Shown here: piece after piece, positions 27,874 through 38,582 of the stretch
Position numbering within the stretch: position 1 is the first letter of the stretch
Layout of the letters: each line of letters opens with the position of its first letter
Translations under genes and position numbers: made by a program
The notes under the pieces: generated by a model
The model's input: only the letters and a program-made list of their open reading frames with translations
The model's database searches: none
What the model was told of the DNA's origin: nothing
NCBI RefSeq assembly: GCF_003814555.1
Contig: NZ_RKQN01000001.1
Coordinates: forward strand, 186,001-250,000
Direction: 5' to 3'
Origin: Vulcaniibacterium tengchongense
Lineage (GTDB): Bacteria > Pseudomonadota > Gammaproteobacteria > Xanthomonadales > Xanthomonadaceae
Length of the DNA: 64,000 nucleotides

Positions 27874-29164
27874 GCGGCCTCCAGGCGCGCCAGCGCCGCG
27901 TCCAGGCGCGCGCCGAGCGCTTCGCGCAGCGTGTCGTGCTCGAACACCGCCAGGGTCTCGCGGCAGAACGCCGCGGTCATCAGCGCGCGCGCCTGTTCGG
28001 CGGGGATGCCGCGGCTGCGCAGGTAGAACATCGCGGTCGGGTCGAGCTGGCCGACGGTGGCGCCGTGCGCGGCCTGGACCTCGTCGGCGTGGATCTCCAG
28101 CACCGGCTGGGTGTCGATCTCGGCGCCGGCGCCGAGCAGCAGGTTCTTGTTCGACAGCGCCGCGACCACGCCATCGGCGCCTTCGCGGATCAGGATGCCG
28201 CCGTGGAAGGCGGCCTTGGCGCGGCCGGCGCCGAGCCCGCGCCAGACCAGCTCGCAGGCGCTGCCGCGGCCGGCATGGTCGATGCCCAGACGGGTGTCGA
28301 GGTGGCGCTTGCCGGCGGCGAGCAGCACGCCGTTGGCGTGCAGGCGCGCGCCTTCGCCGTGCAGGGCGACGTTGAGTTCGTGCCGCGACAGGCCGGCGCC
28401 GAGCTCCAGGTCGAGGCGGCGGTACTCGGCCTCGCGCGCCAGCACCGCGTCGGTGCGCGCGAACAGGCTGGCGCCGTCGCTTTCGTCCTGCAGCCGCGCG
28501 TGCCGCAAGACGGCGCGCGGGCCGAGGTGCACGTGCATCACCGCATTGGCCAGGTGGCCGTGCGCGCCGCTGCCGGGCTGGTGCTCGACCACGCACAGCG
28601 ACGCCTCCTCGCGCAGGTCGATCAGGTGGCGCAGATGCCAGGCCTGGTCGTGCGCGGCGCCGGCGGCGCCGACGAACACCAGGTGGATCGGCGCCTGCGA
28701 GCGCGCGCCCGGTTCGGCGCGCAGCACCACGCCCTCGGCGGCGAGCGCGGCGTTGAGGCGGGCGAAGACTTCCTCGGCACGATCGTAGCGGCGGGCGAGG
28801 AAATTGGCCTCGCGCGCGTCGCCTTCGGCCAGCACCTGCGACAGCGGCCGCAGCGACACGCCGTCGGGCAGGCCGGAAAGGTCGCTGTGCGCCGCATCGT
28901 AGCGGCCGTTGACGAACACCAGGCGCGGGCGCGGGACCGCCTCCAGCAGCGCGGCGTCGAACGCCACGGGCCCGGCCGCGGCCGGGGCGAACGCGCGGCG
29001 TTCGAGCGCGCGCAGCGGCGTGTACTTCCAGGCTTCGGCCCGGGCGTGCGGCAGGCCGTCGCGCAGCGCCGCCTCGAGCGCGGCGCCGCGGCTCTCGCCC
29101 AATCCGGCGGCCTCGCGCATGGGCAAGGCATCGAAGGCCGCGACGAAGGAGTCGAGCAGCGCGC

Positions 29165-29168
<4 letters not shown>
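27870..29168 (-). CDS. sufD: Fe-S scaffold protein SufD
   Basis: A 432-residue component of the SufBC2D scaffold that assembles Fe-S clusters on the SufB/SufD interface. The core beta-helix is represented by HLVFVGAAGAAHDQAWHLRHL, LARDAEYRRLDLELGAGLSRH-type turns and ELVWRGLGAGRAKAAFHGGI. The C-terminal helical end is RSRGIPAEQARALMTAAFCRETL. The His near AAHGATVGQLD is consistent with SufD. It overlaps sufC by 4 bp and sufS by 4 bp. Confidence 0.94.
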
Positions 29169-29932
<764 letters not shown>

Positions 29933-29959
29933 GTTGGCGATGTCGGATGCGCCGCCGGA

Positions 29960-30468
29960 TCAGCGGCAGGGAATGGGGGAGGCGACGGTTTCGTTCGCGC
30001 TCCGCAGCGAACGGAGCAGCACGCGGCCGCCTTCGCGGGCGAACGCGGCTTCCTCGCTCAGCGCCAGCCGCAGGCAGGGGCTGCCCGGCTCGGTTCCGTC
30101 GAGGGTCCGCTCCAGCGTGGAGAACAGCCGCGCCGGGCGGCCGGCGCCGGCCGGGACGAACGCACGCACTTGGCGCCGCTGGCGCAGCCCCACCGCGCGC
30201 GCGTCCTGCAACATGGCCTGGGCGTCGAACCGCGCGCCCTCGAGCAGGGCGCGGCGTTCGTCGGCCGGGAAAGCGTCCGCGCCCATCGCCTCGACGAGCG
30301 CGGGGTTGCGGGCAACGTGCTCGAAGTCCGCTGCCAGCAATCGCCCGGCGTCGTCGTAACGGCGCTCGTTGACGGCGCGGTCGAAGGCTTCCAGGACGGC
30401 GCGGGCCTCCGCCTCCGTGGGCGGTGCGGCGGCGGCGCCGAGCGCCAGTACGAGCGCGAGCGCGACCA

Positions 30469-30469
<1 letters not shown>
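29960..30469 (-). CDS. Secreted protein of unknown function inserted between sufB and sufC
   Basis: A 169-residue protein whose ATG shares a base with the sufB stop (TGATG), so translation is coupled to sufB. The N-terminus (MVALALVLALGAAAAPPTEA) looks like a signal peptide, which would place it outside the cytoplasm, unlike all SUF proteins. The next segment EAEARAVLEAFDRAVNERRYDDAGRLLAADFEHVARN is helical and might be an NTF2-like start. The C-terminal part carries two Cys (PCLRLA and SPIPCR). No known domain could be assigned. If the hydrophobic leader is instead a short buried helix, the protein could be cytosolic. Confidence 0.72.
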
Positions 30470-31935
<1,466 letters not shown>

Positions 31936-31951
31936 GGGGGCTGCCTAGGGG

Positions 31952-32416
31952 TCATGCGTTGGCCAGGCGGACGTCGATGCGCCTGGCCGGTGCGGGTGGA
32001 GGCGGCGGCGCGAGCATCTGCGCGAGGGTCACCCCGCGCAGCGCGTCGATCACCACGTCGTTGATCCGGCGCCAGTTGGCGCGCACGCCGCAGGAGCGTT
32101 CCAGGCCGCAGTTGCCGGCGTGGACGCTGCATTCGGTCATCCCGAGCGGGCCTTCCATCGCCTCGACGATCTCGAGCAGGCCGATGCTCGCGGCCGGCCG
32201 CGCCAGGCGATAGCCGCCGTTGGCGCCGCGGAAGCCCTCGACCAGGCCGGCCTGGGCCAGGGGCTTGAGCACCTTGGCCACGGTGGGCGGCTCCAGGCCG
32301 GCGCGCTCGGCCAGCTCCGGCGCGCTGAGCACGGCGTCCGGCGCGCGCTCGGCCTGGGCGGCGAGCACGGTGAGGACGACGGTGGCGTAGTCGGTGAGCT
32401 TGGTGACGCGGAGCAT
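31952..32416 (-). CDS. sufR: Rrf2-family SUF system regulator SufR
   Basis: A 154-residue DNA-binding regulator of the Rrf2 family (SUF-type). The N-terminal winged helix is MLRVTKLTDYATVVLTVLA with SAPELAERAGLEPPTVAKVLKPL as the recognition helix, followed by a GFRGANGGYRLAR wing. Three cysteines at about 96, 103 and 109 (ECSVHAGNCGLERSC) match the expected [2Fe-2S] ligands, which would sense cluster status. It is first in the operon, 16 bp before sufB. An inverted repeat overlapping the -10 just upstream supports autoregulation. Confidence 0.9.
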   Translation of the reverse strand: MLRVTKLTDYATVVLTVLAAQAERAPDAVLSAPELAERAGLEPPTVAKVLKPLAQAGLVEGFRGANGGYRLARPAASIGLLEIVEAMEGPLGMTECSVHAGNCGLERSCGVRANWRRINDVVIDALRGVTLAQMLAPPPPPAPARRIDVRLANA

Positions 32417-32448
32417 TCGGGGTGGCCGAACAGGAGGGGCCGGGTAAT

Positions 32449-32487
32449 CCGTACCGGAATTGTACGGTTTTGGCCGGGCGCGGCCAA
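32449..32487 (-). promoter_or_regulatory. sufR promoter with overlapping inverted-repeat operator
   Basis: On the minus strand there is a -35-like TTGGCC (32482-32487), a 17 bp spacer and a -10-like TACAAT (32459-32464). A perfect inverted repeat CCGTAC-N7-GTACGG (32449-32467) covers the -10. The start codon of sufR is about 36 nt further along. The combination suits repression by an Rrf2 dimer, probably SufR. Confidence 0.6.
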
Positions 32488-32717
32488 GCGCGGTCCCGCG
32501 CGGCGTTCAGGCCCCGCTCGCTGCCGGCGCGCCTTCGCCCGCCTTGCGCAGGCGAGGGCGCAGCGGGGGCGGCGGTGCGAACGCAGCGTTCCGCGCGTGC
32601 CGGTGCCCTGCGGACCGCGCACCGCCGCTCGTGCGCCCCCGCCGGAGGGGGCGCGTCGATGGCGGCTTCGCCCCGATCCGGCCAGAATGGCCGTTCGTCC
32701 CCCGCACGGAACCCCGC

Positions 32718-33236
32718 ATGCCCCGCAAGATCGTCGCCCGCCGCTCCGCCATCCACGGCAACGGCGTCTTCGCCGTCGCCCCGATCGCCAAAGGCGAACG
32801 CATCGTCGAGTACAAGGGGCTGCGCCGCACCCACGCCGAAGTGGACGCCGACGACACCGGCGACATCGAGTCCGGCCACACCTTCCTGTTCACGCTCAAC
32901 GACGAGTACGTGATCGACGCCAACTACGAGGGCAACATCGCGCGCTGGATCAACCACAGCTGCGACCCGAACTGCGAGGCGGTGCTGGAAGAGGACGACG
33001 GCGACGACCGCCGCCGGGACCGGGTGTTCATCGAGGCGATCCGCGACATCGCGCCCGGCGAGGAGCTGTCCTACAACTACGGCATCACCCTGGAGGAGCG
33101 GCACACGCCGGAGTTGAAGCGGATCTGGGCCTGCCGCTGCGGCGCGCCGGACTGCACCGGCACCATGCTGCAGCCCAAGCGCAAGCGCGCCGGCGGCCGC
33201 GGCAAGAAGAAGGGCCGCGGCAAGGCCGGGCGCTGA
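32718..33236 (+). CDS. SET-domain lysine methyltransferase-like protein
   Basis: A 172-residue protein resembling eukaryotic histone-type SET enzymes. It opens [26 protein letters not shown] with the S-adenosylmethionine-binding GxG, then [21 protein letters not shown] (NHSCxPNC, 79-86) and SYNYG (118-122), the two SET signatures. Three cysteines (139, 141, 146) in ACRCGAPDC form a post-SET motif, probably Zn-binding. The last 20 residues are strongly basic ([19 protein letters not shown]), as in DNA- or ribosome-binding tails. The target is unknown. Horizontal acquisition is possible. Confidence 0.85.
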   Translation: MPRKIVARRSAIHGNGVFAVAPIAKGERIVEYKGLRRTHAEVDADDTGDIESGHTFLFTLNDEYVIDANYEGNIARWINHSCDPNCEAVLEEDDGDDRRRDRVFIEAIRDIAPGEELSYNYGITLEERHTPELKRIWACRCGAPDCTGTMLQPKRKRAGGRGKKKGRGKAGR

Positions 33237-33381
33237 CCGCGGGATCCCGCGCCCGCGGGAGCGCGGCGGGCCGGGAGCGCGTACCAACGGCCGATGGCGC
33301 GTCGGCGGCGCCGGGGCGACACTGCGCCCCGAGGCGCGCCCGCAACGTGTCGCGCCGCCCCCTCATGCGCAGGAGCCTTCC

Positions 33382-34179
33382 ATGACCTCGATCCAGGGCA
33401 AGTCCGCCATCGTCACCGGCGCCGCCAGCGGCATCGGCCGGGAAATCGCCTTCGAGCTGGCGCGCGCCGGCGCCGCGGTCGCGATCGCCGACCTCGACGC
33501 CGCCGGCGCCCAGGCGGTCGCGGGCGAGATCGCCGCCGGCGGCGGCCGCGCCCTGGCGCTGGCCATGGACGTCACCGACGAGGCGGCGGTCGAAGCGGGC
33601 GTCGAGCGCGCGGCCGCCGAGTTCGGCGGCGTCGACATCCTGGTCTCCAACGCCGGCATCCAGATCGTGAATCCGATCGAGCAGTTCGCCTTCGCCGACT
33701 GGAAGAGGATGCTGGCGATCCACCTCGACGGCGCGTTCCTGACCACCAAGGCGGTGCTGCCGCACATGTACCGCGATGAGGGCGGCCGCAGCCGTGGCGG
33801 CACGGTGATCTACATGGGCTCGGTGCATTCGCACCTGGCCTCGCCGCTGAAGTCGGCCTACGTCACCGCCAAGCACGGCCTGCTCGGCCTGGCCCGGACC
33901 CTGGCCAAGGAGGGCGGCCGCCGCGGCGTGCGCAGCCACGTGGTCTGCCCCGGCTTCGTGCGCACCCCGCTGGTGGACAAGCAGATCCCCGAGCAGGCGC
34001 GCGAGCTGGGCATCAGCGAAGAGGAAGTGGTGAGCCGGGTGATGCTCGGCCATACCGTCGACGGCGTCTTCACCACGGTCGAGGACGTGGCCCGCACCGT
34101 GCGCTTCCTGTGCGAGTTCCCGAGCGCGGCGCTGACCGGCCAGAGCATCGTGGTCAGCCACGGCTGGCACATGCAATGA
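33382..34179 (+). CDS. 3-hydroxybutyrate dehydrogenase
   Basis: A 265-residue NAD-dependent short-chain dehydrogenase that interconverts 3-hydroxybutyrate and acetoacetate, judging by overall resemblance to bacterial HBDH. The Rossmann loop [20 protein letters not shown]-type segment SNAGIQ, catalytic [13 protein letters not shown] (Tyr and Lys) and the HBDH-like long C-terminal part with [20 protein letters not shown] are present. A clear AGGAG Shine-Dalgarno precedes the start by about 8 nt. No polyhydroxybutyrate genes adjoin it. Confidence 0.88.
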   Translation: MTSIQGKSAIVTGAASGIGREIAFELARAGAAVAIADLDAAGAQAVAGEIAAGGGRALALAMDVTDEAAVEAGVERAAAEFGGVDILVSNAGIQIVNPIEQFAFADWKRMLAIHLDGAFLTTKAVLPHMYRDEGGRSRGGTVIYMGSVHSHLASPLKSAYVTAKHGLLGLARTLAKEGGRRGVRSHVVCPGFVRTPLVDKQIPEQARELGISEEEVVSRVMLGHTVDGVFTTVEDVARTVRFLCEFPSAALTGQSIVVSHGWHMQ

Positions 34180-34314
34180 GCCGCTGAGCTGCTTGCGATG
34201 CGCGCGGCGGGCGCCGGGTTGAAATGACTTCCGCCAGTCGTGGCGGCCGGCCCGTGCGACTAGCCTGCGCTTCGCTCGAGCGATGCCGCTGGAGCGTCCA
34301 ATCCGGGAGCCCCG

Positions 34315-36540
34315 ATGCGCGCACCGCTCTTCCTCGCGATTCTGGCTAGCCTGGCGGCGCCGGCGGCGGCCGTCGAGATCGATGGCCGCGTCGATCCGTC
34401 CGAATGGCGGGGGGCGCGCCGCGTCGCCGACTTCCGCAAGGTCCAGCCGCTCAACGGGGAGCCGGGATCGCTGCCGACCGAAGCCTGGGTGCTGGCGACG
34501 CCGGAAGGCCTGGCGATCGCGTTCCGCAACGTCCAGCCGCCGCAGGTGCCGCGCACCCGGCAGAAGGTGCAGCGCGACTTCGAGGACCAGGTCGACCGGG
34601 TCAACCTGATGATCGATTTCGACGGCGACGGCCGCACCGGCTACAACTTCACCGTGGCCTCCACCGGCGGCGTCGCCGATGCGGTGATCAGCAACGAGAA
34701 CCAGTTCAACGACGACTGGGACGGCAGCTGGCGCCATGCCGTGGCCGAGGACGCCGACGGCTGGTCGGCGGAGATGCTGATCCCGTGGCACATCGCGCCG
34801 ATGCGCGAGGGGCGCGACGGCACGCGCACGGTGCGGCTGTACCTGGACCGGGTGATCGGCTCCAGCGGCGAGCGCATGGCCTGGCCGGTGGCCAGCTTCG
34901 AGCGGCCGCGCTTCCTGTCCGAGTTCGCGCCGGTGGAGATGCCGCAGTACAGCCAGTCGCTGCTGGCGTTCACGCCGTACGCCTCGGGCCTGTACGACCA
35001 CGTGCGCGGCGACGGCGAGTTCGACGGCGGCGTCGACGTGTTCTGGAAGCCGAACGGCCAGTTCCAGCTGTCCGCCACGGTCAACCCGGACTTCGGCCAG
35101 GTCGAGAGCGACGACCTGGTGGTCAACTTCAGCGCCACCGAGACCTTCATCAGCGACAAGCGGCCGTTCTTCACCGAGAACCAGGGCATCTTCGAGTTCA
35201 CCACGCCGTCGGACTACAGCCAGTTGCTGTACACCCGCCGCGTCGGCGGCCCGGCGGACGACGGCCGCGGCGCCGGCGACATCACCGCGGCGCTCAAGCT
35301 CAACGGCAACTTCGGCGCCACCAAGTACGGCCTGTTCGCGGCCGAGGAGGCGGACGAGGTGGGGCGCTCGTTCTACGCGCTGCGGCTGGTGCGCGACTTC
35401 AGCGAGCAGAACCTCGGGCTGATGATGACCCGGGTCGAGCGGCCCCATCTGGACCGCGAAGCCAGCGTGTTCGGCGTCGACCACAACTGGCGGCCGACGC
35501 CGCGCTGGAACGTGCGCACGCGCCTGGTCGGCAGCCGCATCGAGCAGGCGGGCGGGACGGTCGACGACAGCGGCGCGACGGTCTGGGCCGACTACGAGAT
35601 GGACCGCGGCTGGCGCCAGCAGTGGATCGCGATGCACTTCGGCAACCACCTGCAGCTCAACGACGCCGGTTACCTCTCGCGCAACAGCACCAACTACCTG
35701 CACTGGCAGGTGCAGCGCCGCTTCACCGACTTGCCGGCGGGCTCGCGCTACGCCTCCAAGGACTGGCGCGGGCGGATCAGCACCAACCGCAACGACCGCG
35801 GCGAGAAGCTCAACGACCAGCTGCGCATCAGCCGCGAGAGCCGGCTGCGCGACGGCAGCTACGAGTACGCCCAGATCAACCTCAACAGCGCCGGCGTCGA
35901 CGACCTGCTCACCCGCGGCCACGGTTCGCTGCGCAAGCCCGCCAACTTCGCCGCCTACGCCGAGTTCGAGCGGCCGCGCAAGGGCGACTGGGCGCACTAC
36001 GCCGAGGCCGAACTGCTCAGCGGCGGCCTGGCCGGCAACGACAAGATCGGCTACAGCCTGCGCTACCGCGCGACCTACTTCCTCAGCGACGCCTTCAGCG
36101 TCTACGCCGGCTTCTACGCCGACCTCAACCCGGACTGGCTGGTCTGGCAGCGCGAGAACCTGATCGGCAGCTTCCGCGGCCGCGAGCTGGACCTGGACGC
36201 CGGGCTGGACTGGATCATGGACGACCGCCAGGAATTGCGGATCAAGCTGCAGGCGATCGGCCTGGACGCGCAGGTGCGGCGTGCCTACCGCGTCGACGCC
36301 GGCGGCCGCGCGGTGCCCTCGGACGAGCCGGTGGGCGACTTCGGCGTGCGCAACCTCGGCTTCCAGGTCCGCTATCGCTACGAGCTGGCGCCGCTGTCGT
36401 ACCTGTACGTGGTGTACGGGCGCGGCGGCTACGAACAGGACACGTTCGGCGAGGACGCCGGCCGCCGCCTGCGCGACAGCTTCGACCTGCGCGACGACGA
36501 GCAGCTGCTGGTCAAGCTGAGCTACCGCTTCGAGCGGTGA
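34315..36540 (+). CDS. DUF5916 family large exported protein
   Basis: A 741-residue protein with a signal peptide (1-19, ILASLAAPAAAV) and a N-terminal carbohydrate-binding-like module (about 20-190: IDGRVDPSEWRGARRV, EDQVDRVNLMIDFDGDGRTGYNF). The remainder is a long region of alternating polar/aromatic residues compatible with an outer-membrane beta-barrel (VNFSATETFISDKRPFFTENQGIFEF and many amphipathic strands), and it ends SYRFER. This is the DUF5916 layout. Outer-membrane location and possible glycan or polymer binding are inferred. A TAGCCT at 34261 is a possible -10. Confidence 0.78.
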   Translation: MRAPLFLAILASLAAPAAAVEIDGRVDPSEWRGARRVADFRKVQPLNGEPGSLPTEAWVLATPEGLAIAFRNVQPPQVPRTRQKVQRDFEDQVDRVNLMIDFDGDGRTGYNFTVASTGGVADAVISNENQFNDDWDGSWRHAVAEDADGWSAEMLIPWHIAPMREGRDGTRTVRLYLDRVIGSSGERMAWPVASFERPRFLSEFAPVEMPQYSQSLLAFTPYASGLYDHVRGDGEFDGGVDVFWKPNGQFQLSATVNPDFGQVESDDLVVNFSATETFISDKRPFFTENQGIFEFTTPSDYSQLLYTRRVGGPADDGRGAGDITAALKLNGNFGATKYGLFAAEEADEVGRSFYALRLVRDFSEQNLGLMMTRVERPHLDREASVFGVDHNWRPTPRWNVRTRLVGSRIEQAGGTVDDSGATVWADYEMDRGWRQQWIAMHFGNHLQLNDAGYLSRNSTNYLHWQVQRRFTDLPAGSRYASKDWRGRISTNRNDRGEKLNDQLRISRESRLRDGSYEYAQINLNSAGVDDLLTRGHGSLRKPANFAAYAEFERPRKGDWAHYAEAELLSGGLAGNDKIGYSLRYRATYFLSDAFSVYAGFYADLNPDWLVWQRENLIGSFRGRELDLDAGLDWIMDDRQELRIKLQAIGLDAQVRRAYRVDAGGRAVPSDEPVGDFGVRNLGFQVRYRYELAPLSYLYVVYGRGGYEQDTFGEDAGRRLRDSFDLRDDEQLLVKLSYRFER

Positions 36541-36543
36541 GGC

Positions 36544-37026
36544 TCACGGCCGCCACGCCTGCGGCTCGAGGATCTCGAACAGGCCCTGGCGCCGCACCCG
36601 CCGCGCCAGGCGCAGCAGCGCGGCGTCGCGGCTGAGCAGCCAGCGCGCGCCCGCGGCCTGGGCCAGGCGCAGGAACTTCTGGTCGTCCGGGTCGGCGCAG
36701 CGCGGCAGCGGCGCGGCGGGCGCGGCATCGGTGTCGAGGCAGCGCATCCGCGCGTCGAACCGCGCCTGCGCCGCCGCGCGCGCGGCCGGGTCCAGCCGCA
36801 GTTTCGGGTAGCCGAGCACCCGTCGCCATTCGGCGCGGCACTCGGCGTCGGTGACCGCGACCGCCGCGCCGGCCGCGAGCGCCGCATGCAGGTGCGCGAG
36901 CCGCGGGTCGGCGAACACGAACAGGTCCAGGCAGACGTTGGTGTCGAGCACCAGCCGCGGTGCGGCGGAGGCCTCGGCCGGCCCCGCGTCGGCGGCGGGC
37001 GGGCCGGGCAGGGCGCGCGCGGTCAC
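36544..37026 (-). CDS. PIN-domain protein (putative RNase), no antitoxin seen
   Basis: A 160-residue protein with a PIN fold: LVLDTNVCLDLF provides the first Asp, VTDAECRAEWRRVLGY the Glu, and CADPDDQKFLRLAQAAGARWLLSRD the later acidic residues. Such domains are Mg2+/Mn2+-dependent nucleases, often toxins of the VapC type. The start is a GTG, 4 bp after the stop of the upstream lipoprotein gene. No antitoxin gene is recognisable on either side. The orphan may be a chromosomal RNA-maturation enzyme or a degraded module. Confidence 0.8.
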   Translation of the reverse strand: MTARALPGPPAADAGPAEASAAPRLVLDTNVCLDLFVFADPRLAHLHAALAAGAAVAVTDAECRAEWRRVLGYPKLRLDPAARAAAQARFDARMRCLDTDAAPAAPLPRCADPDDQKFLRLAQAAGARWLLSRDAALLRLARRVRRQGLFEILEPQAWRP

Positions 37027-37030
37027 CGGC

Positions 37031-37702
37031 TCACGGCCGCACTTCGCGCAGGTCGGCCGAGCCGATGCGCCAGGCGCGCTGCTCCGGCGTGGCGCCGTCC
37101 ACCACCGCGCGGCGCAGGGTGTACGCGCCGACGAAGCGGTGCCGGCCGCCGTCGCGATGGGTGGCGGTCAGCGCCACCGGCACTTCGATGTGGCGCTGGC
37201 CGGCGCCGGCGTCGACCGGCCCCGGCGCCATCACCTCCACCTCCACCGAAACGGTGTCGGCAAAGCCCTGGGCGAACTGCTCCAGCGTCCGGTCGCTGGC
37301 GCGGCCGCCGTCCGACCACAGCGCATAGGCGCGGGCGTAGTCGCCACGGTCGATCGCGGCGTAGTAGTCGCGCACCACCTGGACGGCGTCCTCGGGCGTC
37401 GGTTCGGCCGCCGCCGGCGCGGGCGGGCCGGCGGCCGGCGGCTGGGCCGCATCGGCGGGGCCGCTCCGGTCGCCCAGGGCATCCAGCGCCAGCGCCGGAT
37501 CCGGCTGCGGCGGTCCCACCGGGCCGGGGCCGGGGCGATCGGGCATGCCGGTCACGCCCTGGCCGGGCGCACCCGCGGGAGCGGGCAGGGACGGCTCGCC
37601 GGACCCGGCCGCGGCCGAACGCGCGGGGTCGGCGTCGTCGCGGCAGGCGGCCAGGAACGCGGCGGCGAGAAGCGGCAGGAGCGAAAGGCGGTGCAAGGAC
37701 AC
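37031..37702 (-). CDS. Lipoprotein with Pro-rich linker and NTF2-like C-terminus
   Basis: A 223-residue predicted lipoprotein: leader MSLHRLSLLPLLAAAFLAAC with lipobox LAAC (Cys20). A Pro/Ala-rich linker (about 25-100) leads to a folded region from about 105, starting EDAVQVVRDYYAAIDRGDYARAYALWSDGGR, which is the helix typical of NTF2-like sheds. It continues VPVALTATHRDGGRHRFVGAYTLRRAV. The function is unknown. It lies 4 bp upstream of the PIN gene in the same direction. Confidence 0.8.
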   Translation of the reverse strand: MSLHRLSLLPLLAAAFLAACRDDADPARSAAAGSGEPSLPAPAGAPGQGVTGMPDRPGPGPVGPPQPDPALALDALGDRSGPADAAQPPAAGPPAPAAAEPTPEDAVQVVRDYYAAIDRGDYARAYALWSDGGRASDRTLEQFAQGFADTVSVEVEVMAPGPVDAGAGQRHIEVPVALTATHRDGGRHRFVGAYTLRRAVVDGATPEQRAWRIGSADLREVRP

Positions 37703-37751
37703 GGGGGCGTCGGCGAACGGAGGGACGGGAGACAGACCGGCGCGGGCGGAT

Positions 37752-38381
37752 TCAGTTCCGCTGTTGCAGGGCCAGGCGCAGGCCGAGGCCGACGAACAGC
37801 GCGCCGGTCAGGCGCCGGGTCCAGGGCCCCGCGCCGCCGCGCAGTCGGCGGCCGAATCGCCCCACCGCGAAGCTCAGCGCCAAGTCGTTGCACAGCCCGA
37901 CCAGCGCCAGCAGCGCGCCGAGCACCAGGAACTGCAGCCAGACCAGCCCGCGCTCGGGATGCACGAACTGCGGCAGGAAGGCGAGGAAGAACAGCGCCAC
38001 CTTCGGATTGAGCAGGCCGGTCAGGACCGAGCGCAGGTACACGCCGCGCGCGCCGGCCGCGGCCGGGTCCGCTTCCGCGGCGGGCGCATGGCCGCTGCGC
38101 CAGGCCTTGACGCCGAGCCAGACCAGGTAGGCGGCGCCGGCGTACTTGACGGTCTCGAACGCCAGCGCCGAGGTCGCCAGCACCGCCGACAGGCCCAGGC
38201 CCGCGGCCACCGCGTGCAGCAGGGTCGCGGTCTCCAGCCCGAGCCCGGCGCGCGCGCCGCGCCCGGGGCCGCCCGCCAGTGCCTGGGCCACGATCCATGC
38301 CGTCCCGGGGCCGGGCATCAGCACCAGCACGGTCGCGGCGGCGAGATAGGCGAGCAGGGTGGCGGGCTCGAACAGCGGCAT
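37752..38381 (-). CDS. LysE-family amino-acid exporter
   Basis: A 209-residue inner-membrane protein with about six hydrophobic segments. It begins MPLFEPATLLAYLAAATVLVLMPGPGTAWIVAQAL, with the family's PGPG motif, and continues LLNPKVALFFLAFLPQFVHPERGLVWLQFLVLGAL, the conserved second half. LysE/RhtB proteins usually export amino acids or homoserine lactone. The substrate is not known here. The last residues are a basic tail (GLRLALQQRN). Confidence 0.88.
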   Translation of the reverse strand: MPLFEPATLLAYLAAATVLVLMPGPGTAWIVAQALAGGPGRGARAGLGLETATLLHAVAAGLGLSAVLATSALAFETVKYAGAAYLVWLGVKAWRSGHAPAAEADPAAAGARGVYLRSVLTGLLNPKVALFFLAFLPQFVHPERGLVWLQFLVLGALLALVGLCNDLALSFAVGRFGRRLRGGAGPWTRRLTGALFVGLGLRLALQQRN

Positions 38382-38582
38382 GGCGGCATTCGCGGGAAAG
38401 CGACAGTGTGCCCGAGGCGGCGGCGGAGCGCCGCGCCGGAGCTGCGCGAAGGGCGGCGCGGGTACGTCCAGGGCCCCACGGGTCGGCCCGGACGATACCC
38501 GCGCCGCGGAAAACGCGGTGCGAAGCCGCCGGCATGGCCCCGCCGCGCGGCGGGGCGCGGCCGGGGCAGCGAACGGCCGATG

